Below, one piece after another: positions 8,052 to 15,134 of a stretch of DNA of 64,000 nt. Source of the stretch: Myxococcales bacterium (GTDB taxonomy: Bacteria > Myxococcota_A > UBA9160 > UBA4427); contig JAAZXM010000005.1 in assembly GCA_014240165.1 (NCBI GenBank), forward strand, positions 1 to 64,000, written 5' to 3'. The notes under the pieces were generated by a model. It saw nothing but the letters and a program-made list of their open reading frames with translations. It ran no database searches and was not told where the DNA came from. How positions within the stretch are numbered: position 1 is the stretch's first letter; each line of letters starts with the position of its first letter. Made by a program: the position numbers and the translations under genes.

Positions 8052-8580
8052 CAATCACCAGCACTCAGACGAGCGCTCAGACAAGCACTCAGACAAGCAC
8101 TCAGACAAGCGCGCGGACAAGAGCGGGCTTCGGGTGGAGCGGCGCGTCGACGGGCGGCTCTGGGCCGGCCGCGACGGAAGCGCGGTCCCGGTCCGCATGG
8201 TGCGCTGTTTCCCCTGGTCGTCGCCGGCGCGCATGCTCTCGCTTCGGGATGCCGACGACGCCGAGGTCGCCCTGGTGGCCCGCCTCTCGGATCTCGAGGA
8301 CGGGTCGAGGGAGGTTCTCGGCGAGGCGCTACTCGAAGCCGGCTTCGTGCTCGATGTGGTGGAGGTGCTCGAGATCGAAGAGGATGTCGAGATTCGGCGC
8401 TGGCAGGTGCGCACCCGCCAGGGGGACCGCTCCTTCCAGACCGCCCTGGACGCCTGGCCTCGCGACGCGCCCACCGGTGGCCTTCTGATGGAGGACGTGG
8501 CGGGGGATCTCTTTCGCATACCCCCCCTCGACGAACTCGACCTCAAGAGTCAGAAGAAGGTCTGGGCCTTCATCGATTGA
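8041..8580 (+). CDS. DUF1854 family protein, partner of the ABC exporter
   Basis: The 179-residue protein overlaps the exporter stop and has a near-perfect AGGAGGTGA site inside the exporter gene, so translation is coupled. Residues 1-30 are charged and made of His-Ser-Asp-Lys repeats. Residues 31-179 carry the DUF1854 pattern (VRCFPWSSPARMLSLRD near 56, the acidic LDVVEVLEIEEDVEIRRWQV stretch, then GLLMEDVAGDLFRIPPLDELD at the end). DUF1854 proteins accompany this exporter type, and I infer a regulatory or adaptor role. The function is not established. Confidence 0.85.
   Translation: MQHDNHQHSDERSDKHSDKHSDKRADKSGLRVERRVDGRLWAGRDGSAVPVRMVRCFPWSSPARMLSLRDADDAEVALVARLSDLEDGSREVLGEALLEAGFVLDVVEVLEIEEDVEIRRWQVRTRQGDRSFQTALDAWPRDAPTGGLLMEDVAGDLFRIPPLDELDLKSQKKVWAFID
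8062..8121 (+). repeat. 12-bp tandem repeat coding a His-Ser-Asp-Lys tail
   Basis: Five units related to CACTCAGACAAG run from 8062 to 8121; the third and fourth are identical and the last is degenerate. They stay in frame and code for HSDE, RSDK, HSDK, HSDK and RADK at the N-terminus of the DUF1854 protein, so they should vary in length without breaking the gene. Confidence 0.9.
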
Positions 8581-8594
8581 GCACGCGGTTGCCG

Positions 8595-8623
8595 GGATGC
8601 GGCCCGATCCGCGGGTCGCATCC
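8595..8623 (+). terminator. Hairpin between converging genes
   Basis: GGATGCGGCCCG (8595-8606) pairs with CGGGTCGCATCC (8612-8623) over 12 bp, including one G-T pair, with a 5-nt loop. It lies 15 nt after the DUF1854 stop. There is no T-run, so it may act as a bidirectional or Rho-assisted terminator between this operon and the converging barrel gene. Confidence 0.5.
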
Positions 8624-8672
8624 TTGGGCGGCGTCCGTGGGCCATGTCATTGGGCCGCGGCAGGGCGCCGAA

Positions 8673-9719
8673 TCATTGGTAGCTTCGCGCGCGCTCCTTG
8701 AGGGAATGAGCGCCGGGGAAGTAGACCGTCACGCCCAGGCGGACGTCGTATGCGAACTCGCGGATGATTTCCACCGTGGTGGTCGGCCCGGCGCCTACAG
8801 TCACTTCTCTGAAACCGGCCGTGTAATAGCCGAGGCCCACCGAGAGCCCGACGGTGGTGCCCGCTCGGAGGCTCGCCACCGGGGGCTGCCAGTCGGCGCC
8901 AAACCGAGCCTGAAACTCATCCTCGTGGAGAGCAGGACTCGAACTCACGCCGTTGTCGAAACCCGGGATTTCCTTGCGGCCCCACTCGACGCCGAAGCCG
9001 AGCGCGAGAGAGTCCGCCGCGTACCAGGTGGAGCCACCCAGCAGGCGAAAGCCGTTACGGGAAAAGGAAAACTCCTCGCGAGCGCCGGTGGAAACGGTTG
9101 TCACCGTCAGTTCAGGGGCGAAGCGCTCATACCCGACACCCAACTCGAAATCGAAATCTCCCTTGAAGAACCCCAACGAATAGAGGAGTTGATGGAGCGA
9201 CCCCTCGGAGTCGGCGATTTGGGTGTCGGTTCGGTCCACCCGCCAGTCTCCGTTCCAGCGATAGCCGAGTTGCACGTAACCCCGGTCGGGATCACGAATG
9301 AAAATGTCGCCGCCCGCATTGACGAGCGAACGGGAACCCGGCTGCAAAGAGGCCCCCGAACTCGTGAGCATCCCGCCGCCCAAAGCCAAGCGAATGCCGA
9401 AGCGGTCGCCGAGGGGAGCGGTGACCCGGCCCCCGGCCAGCCCCAGCTTGCCCGTCGCCGTACCTTGGCCCAGGGGGAGATCCACCTGCAAAACCCGCAA
9501 CTCGGCAAGCCCGGTGAAGTTCAGGCTCTCCACCGCACGGGGGACCGCTTCCTCGTCCGCCCACCCGGATCCGGACCCGGCCAGCAGAAACAGAGCCGAC
9601 AGCGCACACCCCCCGGCAATAGCCCGCGACTTCCATCCAAGCCCCGCCCCCGAGCGGGAGCCCGAGACCCCCGCATCCCGGGGCACTGCGGTATCACCGA
9701 TCTGTAGGGTCATTTTCAT
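8673..9719 (-). CDS. Predicted outer-membrane beta-barrel protein
   Basis: A 348-residue protein with a long N-terminal region leading to a hydrophobic signal core (AIAGGCALSALFLLAGSGSGWAD, about residues 33-54). The mature part alternates polar and aromatic residues in strands such as GYVQLGYRWNGDWRV, FDFELGVGYERFAPELTV and GLSVGLGYYTAGFREVTVG, a transmembrane barrel pattern. I recognise no specific family. The start is uncertain: ATG 9719 has no clear binding site, and a downstream start would give a more ordinary signal peptide. It is divergent from glpD. Confidence 0.65.
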   Translation of the reverse strand: MKMTLQIGDTAVPRDAGVSGSRSGAGLGWKSRAIAGGCALSALFLLAGSGSGWADEEAVPRAVESLNFTGLAELRVLQVDLPLGQGTATGKLGLAGGRVTAPLGDRFGIRLALGGGMLTSSGASLQPGSRSLVNAGGDIFIRDPDRGYVQLGYRWNGDWRVDRTDTQIADSEGSLHQLLYSLGFFKGDFDFELGVGYERFAPELTVTTVSTGAREEFSFSRNGFRLLGGSTWYAADSLALGFGVEWGRKEIPGFDNGVSSSPALHEDEFQARFGADWQPPVASLRAGTTVGLSVGLGYYTAGFREVTVGAGPTTTVEIIREFAYDVRLGVTVYFPGAHSLKERARSYQ

Positions 9720-9943
9720 GGGGCATGATTAGCGCGGATTCTTTCGTCCCGAAAATTTCGGAACCCAAAGCCCCCCGAACCACTGCACCCTTCTGGGCCC
9801 GGCCGGCGGCGCATGGGGAGAGCGCAGGGCGAGCACACAAAACCGCCCCGGCGCCGAAAAAATCCTGCCCCGCTACTCTCTCGTGTCCGGGCGACCGAAA
9901 AGAAAAGCGAACCCTCCCCATCGCCCGCCAAGGAAAGCCCCGC

Positions 9944-11707
9944 GTGGAAACAGGCAATCCCATAGAGGCCGCCCGTCTCGGACCCGAGCACCGGCGCCGA
10001 TCCCTGGACCGCATGGAGGCCGAGGCCTTCGACGTGGTCATCATTGGCGGCGGCGTGACCGGGGCCGGCGCCGCGGTGGACGCCGCGGGGCGCGGACTCT
10101 CGGTGGCGCTCATCGAGCAGCGCGATTGGGCGGCGGGCACCTCGAGCCGCTCGAGCAAGCTGATCCACGGCGGGCTGCGTTACCTCGAACAATTCGATTT
10201 CGGCCTGGTACTCGAAGCCAAGCGCGAGCAGGCCCTGATGCTCGGCCGACTCTGCCCCCACCTGGTGCGCCCGGTGCCCTTCCTCTTTCCTCTATTGGGC
10301 CCGCTCTGGGAGCGCCTCTACATAGGGGCCGGCATCCTGCTCTATGACCTGCTCTCGGGTTTCAACCGGGCGGTCCCCTGGCACAAGCACCTGGGGCGGC
10401 GCGGGGTGCGGCGCGTCTTTCCCGCGCTGGCCGCCAAGGGGCTGAAGGGCGCCATCCAATACCACGACGCCCAGGTGGACGACGCCCGGCACACCCTGGC
10501 CCTGGTGCGCACCGCTGCGCTCCACGGCGCCGCGGTGGCGAGCAGCGCCCGGGTAGAGAGCCTCGCCCTGGCGGGGCAGCGGGTGACGGGCGTGAATATG
10601 CGCTGTCTGGAAAGCGGCCGGGAGATCACGGTCCGCGGCCGCCAGGTCATCAACGCCACCGGGGTCTGGACCGACGAAGTCCAGAACATGGCGGGCCGCG
10701 GCCGCATCCAGGTGCAGGCTTCCAAGGGCATCCACCTGGTGATCCCTCGCGATCGCATCCACGGCGATAGCGGCCTGATCCTGCGCACCCAAAAAAGCGT
10801 GCTCTTCCTGATCCCCTGGAAGCATCATTGGATCGTCGGTACCACAGACACCGACTGGAACCTCGACCTCGCGCATCCCGCGGCGAGTTCCGGTGATCTC
10901 GATTACCTGCTGGGCGAACTCAACACCGTGCTCGCCCGTCCCCTCGCCCGGGAAGACATCGAAGGCGTCTACGCGGGCCTGCGCCCGCTATTGCGCGGCG
11001 AAACCGAGGACACCAGCGAATTGTCCCGGCGCCATGCCGTTTCCCAATCGGTGTCCGGGCTCATCACCGTGGCGGGCGGCAAGTACACCACCTACCGGGT
11101 AATGGCGCGCGACGCCATCGACCTGGCGGCCCGGGGCCTGGACCGGAAAGTCCCCGAGAGTTGCAGCGACCGCATGCCCCTGGTGGGTGCCGAGGGTTAC
11201 GCAGCGGTGTGGAATCGCCGGAACATCCTCGCCGAAGGGCTCGGCCTGCATGTGGGTCAAGTGGAGCATCTGCTGGAGCGCTACGGCGCAAGGGTGCAGG
11301 AACTCATCGCGCTCATGACCGCGCGGCCCGAACTCGCCCTGCCGCTGGAGGGCGCGCCCAGCTACCTCGCGGCCGAAGCCTATTACGCCACTTCCCACGA
11401 AGGCGCGCTCCACCTCGAAGATGTGCTCACCCGGCGCACGCGGATCTCCATCGAAACCCTCGACCGGGGCATTGCTGCGGCGCGTCCCGTCGCGGACCTG
11501 ATGGCCGAAGTCCTGGGCTGGGACGGAGAGACCCGGGCCCGCGAGCTCGCCCACTACGACGCAAGGGTTCAGGCCGAGCGCGAATCCCAGCAACAGCCCG
11601 ATGACCGCACCGCCGACTCCGCGCGGCTCGGAGCGCCCGATGTCCGCATGGGGAGCCGGGAGCGCGGCGCCGTGCTGCGGCTTCCCCAGAAGCGGGGCGG
11701 CCCCTGA
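9944..11707 (+). CDS. glpD: FAD-dependent glycerol-3-phosphate dehydrogenase
   Basis: The frame is open from 9725, but GTG 9944 with AAGGAAA upstream gives 587 residues and the usual short stretch before the FAD motif FDVVIIGGGVTGAGAAVDAAG (an ATG at 10013 is the alternative). TSSRSSKLIHGGLRYLEQ is the GlpD signature, followed by the GVWTDEV and VGTTDTDW segments of the substrate domain and a C-terminal helical domain with EGYAAVW. The enzyme oxidises glycerol-3-phosphate to dihydroxyacetone phosphate at the membrane and passes electrons to quinone. No glycerol kinase or facilitator is nearby. The C-terminal 40 residues are low complexity. Confidence 0.92.
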   Translation: METGNPIEAARLGPEHRRRSLDRMEAEAFDVVIIGGGVTGAGAAVDAAGRGLSVALIEQRDWAAGTSSRSSKLIHGGLRYLEQFDFGLVLEAKREQALMLGRLCPHLVRPVPFLFPLLGPLWERLYIGAGILLYDLLSGFNRAVPWHKHLGRRGVRRVFPALAAKGLKGAIQYHDAQVDDARHTLALVRTAALHGAAVASSARVESLALAGQRVTGVNMRCLESGREITVRGRQVINATGVWTDEVQNMAGRGRIQVQASKGIHLVIPRDRIHGDSGLILRTQKSVLFLIPWKHHWIVGTTDTDWNLDLAHPAASSGDLDYLLGELNTVLARPLAREDIEGVYAGLRPLLRGETEDTSELSRRHAVSQSVSGLITVAGGKYTTYRVMARDAIDLAARGLDRKVPESCSDRMPLVGAEGYAAVWNRRNILAEGLGLHVGQVEHLLERYGARVQELIALMTARPELALPLEGAPSYLAAEAYYATSHEGALHLEDVLTRRTRISIETLDRGIAAARPVADLMAEVLGWDGETRARELAHYDARVQAERESQQQPDDRTADSARLGAPDVRMGSRERGAVLRLPQKRGGP

Positions 11708-11779
11708 ACCACAGCGGGTCAAGGTGATAGTCTCAACCCCCTGGCCGCGACCCAAGCGGCGAAATAGGGGGCCACACGA

Positions 11780-12556
11780 ATGACCGAACGCGCACCGAAT
11801 CCCTTCGACCTTACGGGAAAGGTCATCGCGGTGACCGGGGGCAACCGGGGCATCGGCCTCGGGTTGGCCCGCGGCCTCGCCCGGGCGGGCGCCCACCTCT
11901 CGCTCTGGGCCCGGAACGAAACCTCGATCGCAGCGGCGGCGGAGTCCCTCGCCAGCGAGGGGGTGGAGGTACAGGCCGTGCGCTGCGACGTGTCCTCCGC
12001 CGAGGATGTCGAGGCGGCCACCCAACAAACCCTGGAGCGTTTCGGGCGCATCGACGCCGGCTTCGCCAACGCGGGTTTCGGCGAGGCCGCCAACCCCCTG
12101 AAGCTCGAACTGGATGATTTTCACCGCATACTGGCGACCAACCTCGACGGGGTCTTCCTGTGCTTCCGCGCCTGGGGGCGGCACATGGCCGACCGGGAGG
12201 GTGGGGGGAAATTGGTAGCGATTTCGTCCATCTCGGCGATTTTCGGCACACCGCTCCAGCCCCATTACGCGGCGAGCAAAGGCGGCGTCGAGGCCCTGGT
12301 TCGTGCCTATGCGCTCCGCCTGGCCCGCTACGACGTCCAGGTCAACGCCGTGCAGCCGGGCTGGATCGTCACCGACGCAACAGCCCCGGCGTCGGAAAAC
12401 GCCGCGTTCAGCGAAACCGTGGTCAAACGCATCCCCGCCCGGCGCTGGGGAGACCCGGGGGACCTTGCGGGCGTGGCCGTCTACCTGGCCTCGGATGCCT
12501 CGCAGTACCACACCGGAGACACCCTGCGCATCGACGGCGGCTACACGATCTTCTGA
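11780..12556 (+). CDS. SDR family oxidoreductase
   Basis: A 258-residue classical short-chain dehydrogenase. The cofactor motif TGGNRGIGLGLA is near residue 20, the NAG strand ANAGFG near 95, the catalytic Ser in ISSISAIFG and the Tyr-Lys pair in HYAASKGG near 160. The end YHTGDTLRIDGGYTIF is typical. The residue after the second beta strand (WARNE) suggests NADP(H). It is downstream of glpD by about 70 bp and upstream of amt, with no clear functional link to either. The substrate is unknown. Confidence 0.88.
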   Translation: MTERAPNPFDLTGKVIAVTGGNRGIGLGLARGLARAGAHLSLWARNETSIAAAAESLASEGVEVQAVRCDVSSAEDVEAATQQTLERFGRIDAGFANAGFGEAANPLKLELDDFHRILATNLDGVFLCFRAWGRHMADREGGGKLVAISSISAIFGTPLQPHYAASKGGVEALVRAYALRLARYDVQVNAVQPGWIVTDATAPASENAAFSETVVKRIPARRWGDPGDLAGVAVYLASDASQYHTGDTLRIDGGYTIF

Positions 12557-12600
12557 TCGCCCGGGAAGGTGGCCCATCGGGGGTTTCGCGGGGTGGAGGA

Positions 12601-12626
12601 GACCCGGCCACAGGGCCGTCCGGGTC
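12601..12626 (+). terminator. Hairpin after the SDR gene
   Basis: GACCCGG (12601-12607) and CCGGGTC (12620-12626) form a perfect 7-bp stem with a 12-nt loop about 45 nt after the SDR stop. No T-tract follows, so termination is only possible. The rest of the gap before the ammonium channel, to 12842, is A-rich near the gene and shows no operator that I can identify. Confidence 0.3.
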
Positions 12627-12842
12627 CGCGGGAATCGGCTCCATATCCTATGAATCTGCCTTCATCCGTGTACTATATGCTCGGTTCCGATGCCCGGAAT
12701 CTTGGAAAACCGGGGACGGATCGCCAAGGCGGCCCCAGTACGTCATTGACTCGACACCGGGTTTCGTAAACCGAAAGAAAGCTCGAAAGAACGCAAGGAC
12801 AACCCCCACGAAAAAGCCGAACGCCGTAGGAGGAAGCAATTG

Positions 12843-14153
12843 ATGGCCCAAGGACTTCGCCGCAGATTCCGCGCCGCACAGCTCTTCACAGCCGTCTCCG
12901 TCTTGGCCCTGATCGCCCCGGGAATTGCCTGGGCCGAAGATACGGTCAACTCCGGAGACACCGCGTGGATCTTGACATCCTCCGCGCTGGTCCTGCTCAT
13001 GACCCTGCCGGGCCTCGCCCTTTTCTACGGCGGACTTGTCCGGGTCAAGAACATTCTCTCGGTCCTGATGCAATGCATGATGGCCGCGGGGCTCGTCGGG
13101 GTGCTTTGGGTCATCGCTGGCTACAGCCTGGCGTTTGGCACCGGCAACCAATTCATCGGCGATTTCAGCATGGTGATGCTGAGCGGGATCACCCCGGACT
13201 CGGTCTCGGGCACCATTCCCACCTACGTATTCGTGATGTTCCAGGGCATGTTCGCGATCATCACCCCGGCCCTGATGCTCGGCGCCTTTGCCGAGCGCAT
13301 GCGCTTCAGCGCCTACCTGGCCTTCATCGCCATCTGGCTCTTCGTCGTCTACGTCCCCCTGGCCCACATGGTTTGGGGCGGCGGATGGATCGGCAGCCAA
13401 CTCGGCGCCCTCGACTTCGCGGGTGGCCTGGTGGTCCACATGTCCAGCGGCTTCTCGGCTCTGGTGGCCTGCATCGTCCTCGGCCCTCGCCTGGGTCACG
13501 GCAAGGACCCCATGCCGCCCAATAGCCTGCCCTACACCATGATCGGCGCCTCGCTGCTCTGGGTCGGATGGTTTGGCTTCAACGCCGGCAGCGCTCTCGC
13601 TGCCGACGGCGCGGCTGGCCTCGCTTTTCTGAATACGCAAACCGCCACAGCCACTGCGGTGCTCTTCTGGGCCATCATCGAGTGGGTTCATCGCGGCAAG
13701 CCCACCCTACTCGGCGCCGCCACCGGCGCCGTCGCGGGCCTGGTGGCCATCACCCCTGCCTGCGGCTCAGTAGGCCCTGGCGGCGCCATCTGCGTGGGCA
13801 TAGGCGCAGCGGTTCTCTGCTACACGGCGCTCACCATCATCAAGCCGAAGATGGGCTACGACGATTCCCTCGACGTTTTCGGTGTCCACGGCATCGGTGG
13901 CGCCTGGGGAGCCATCGCCACCGGGCTCTTCATTGCCTCCTGGGGCGTGCAGGACGGTGTCGGTTGGGGCGCCCAGGTCTGGAAGCAGATCATCAGCGTC
14001 GCCTTCACGGCGGTCTACGCAATGGGGATCTCGTACATCATCCTTAAGGTCCTGAAGGCCATCATGGGTGACCTCCGGGTTTCCGCCGAGGCCGAGCACC
14101 AGGGCCTGGATCTCTCGGAGCACTCTGAAACCGCCTACGGCCCGCCGGCCTGA
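12843..14153 (+). CDS. amt: Ammonium transporter (Amt/Rh family)
   Basis: The ATG at 12843 follows TAGGAGGAAGCAATTG, giving 436 residues. A cleavable signal peptide (AQLFTAVSVLALIAPGIAWAED) precedes eleven membrane helices, starting with TAWILTSSALVLLMTLPGLALFYGGLVR. The pore histidines sit in HMSSGFSAL and FGVHGIGGAWGA, and the family motif is FAERMRFSAYLAF. It conducts ammonium through the inner membrane as a trimer. Unusually, no GlnK/GlnB gene follows; the C-terminal tail is about 35 residues and hydrophilic. Strong hairpins follow the stop. Confidence 0.95.
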   Translation: MAQGLRRRFRAAQLFTAVSVLALIAPGIAWAEDTVNSGDTAWILTSSALVLLMTLPGLALFYGGLVRVKNILSVLMQCMMAAGLVGVLWVIAGYSLAFGTGNQFIGDFSMVMLSGITPDSVSGTIPTYVFVMFQGMFAIITPALMLGAFAERMRFSAYLAFIAIWLFVVYVPLAHMVWGGGWIGSQLGALDFAGGLVVHMSSGFSALVACIVLGPRLGHGKDPMPPNSLPYTMIGASLLWVGWFGFNAGSALAADGAAGLAFLNTQTATATAVLFWAIIEWVHRGKPTLLGAATGAVAGLVAITPACGSVGPGGAICVGIGAAVLCYTALTIIKPKMGYDDSLDVFGVHGIGGAWGAIATGLFIASWGVQDGVGWGAQVWKQIISVAFTAVYAMGISYIILKVLKAIMGDLRVSAEAEHQGLDLSEHSETAYGPPA

Positions 14154-14161
14154 GGCATTGT

Positions 14162-14230
14162 GCCCGGCTTCGCCGGGCGCGTATTCACATCGGACGGGCA
14201 CCCTGGGCCAAGTCGCCCAGGGTGCCCGTC
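14162..14230 (+). terminator. Double hairpin after amt
   Basis: The first hairpin is GCCCGGC (14162-14168), TTC, GCCGGGC (14172-14178). The second is a perfect 16-bp stem: GACGGGCACCCTGGGC (14193-14208) pairs with GCCCAGGGTGCCCGTC (14215-14230) around a 6-nt loop. No strong T-run follows. It ends 46 nt before the YciI start, so it could terminate amt transcription or protect the mRNA end. Confidence 0.65.
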
Positions 14231-14276
14231 GCTTATTGCGGGCCGTGCGGATCACCCCGGCCGACAAGGAATCGCC

Positions 14277-14579
14277 ATGAGTCTCTACGTCTACATCGGG
14301 CACGACGGACCCCGCGGCGCGGAATTGCGCAAGACCGTGCGCGACCGCCATATCGCGCATATCGCGGCGTTGGACGAGGCCGGCCGCATCGTGTTTGCCG
14401 GCCCATTACGCGACTCGGCGGGCGAACCCTGCGGCAGCCTCATCGTTCTCCACGCCGATGATTTCGCCTCCGCCGAGGCGATTGCCCAGCGGGACCCCTA
14501 CACGGCCGAGGGCGTCTTCGCTTCCGTTGACGTCCATGGCAGCATGGCGGTCTTCCCCAAGGCCGAAGAACCCGGCTGA
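14277..14579 (+). CDS. YciI-like protein
   Basis: The ATG at 14277 after AAGGAATCGCC opens 100 residues. The protein shows the YciI pattern: YVYIGHDGPRGAELR, then RDRHIAHIAALDEAGRIVFAGPLRD with the conserved His and Asp, and an AIAQRDPYTAEGVFASVDV strand-helix. The family has a ferredoxin-like fold; some members have weak dehydrochlorinase-like activity, but most are uncharacterised. It stands alone between amt and a converging osmC-like gene. Confidence 0.85.
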   Translation: MSLYVYIGHDGPRGAELRKTVRDRHIAHIAALDEAGRIVFAGPLRDSAGEPCGSLIVLHADDFASAEAIAQRDPYTAEGVFASVDVHGSMAVFPKAEEPG

Positions 14580-14595
14580 AGCCGAGTGACCGCGC

Positions 14596-15006
14596 TCAGT
14601 CGCCCCAACTCGCGTTGATCTCGACGGTGAGATCCGCGTGCAGGCTCTGGCGCACCGGGCAGGTCTCGGCGGCGCGTAGAAGCGGGCCGCGCGCCGCTTC
14701 GGGCAGGCCCGGCGCGAAATCGAGAGCCACCGCCAGGGTGCCAATGCGCCGCACCGGATCGGCCACCATCTCCTTGCGGACCCGGGCCTTGGTGCCTTCG
14801 AGCCCCCAGCCGTGGCGCTCGGCAAGGATGCCCATCACGGTGAGCATGCAACTGCCCAGCGCCCCGGCCACCAGATCTGTCGGCGAAAAGCGCTCTCCCT
14901 TGCCGTGGTTGTCCACCGGGGCATCGGTTTCGATGGCCGCCTGGGAAGGACCGTGAACCGCGCGCGTATGCAACCCACCCTCGTATCCCACACTGATCTC
15001 GACCAT
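14596..15006 (-). CDS. OsmC-family peroxiredoxin-like protein
   Basis: A 136-residue OsmC/Ohr-fold protein. The two redox cysteines are visible: one in LGSCMLTVMGILAERHGW near residue 53 and one in AAETCPVRQSLHADL near 116. The middle FSPTDLVAGALGSC matches the family helix. Such proteins reduce organic or fatty acyl hydroperoxides in the cytoplasm. It converges on the YciI gene and is divergent from recQ with a gap of about 130 bp that holds both promoters; no sites were recognised there. Confidence 0.88.
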   Translation of the reverse strand: MVEISVGYEGGLHTRAVHGPSQAAIETDAPVDNHGKGERFSPTDLVAGALGSCMLTVMGILAERHGWGLEGTKARVRKEMVADPVRRIGTLAVALDFAPGLPEAARGPLLRAAETCPVRQSLHADLTVEINASWGD

Positions 15007-15134
15007 CTCGCGCCCTCCATGAAACGCCTGGGCAAGGGCCCGGGTGCCGACCAGGCAGTGTGCATCAGAGGGAACGATCCCGCTTTGCTGCCGCTTCTGC
15101 TACGGGTGTGCGGCCCCCTCCCCTGGAACGCCCC

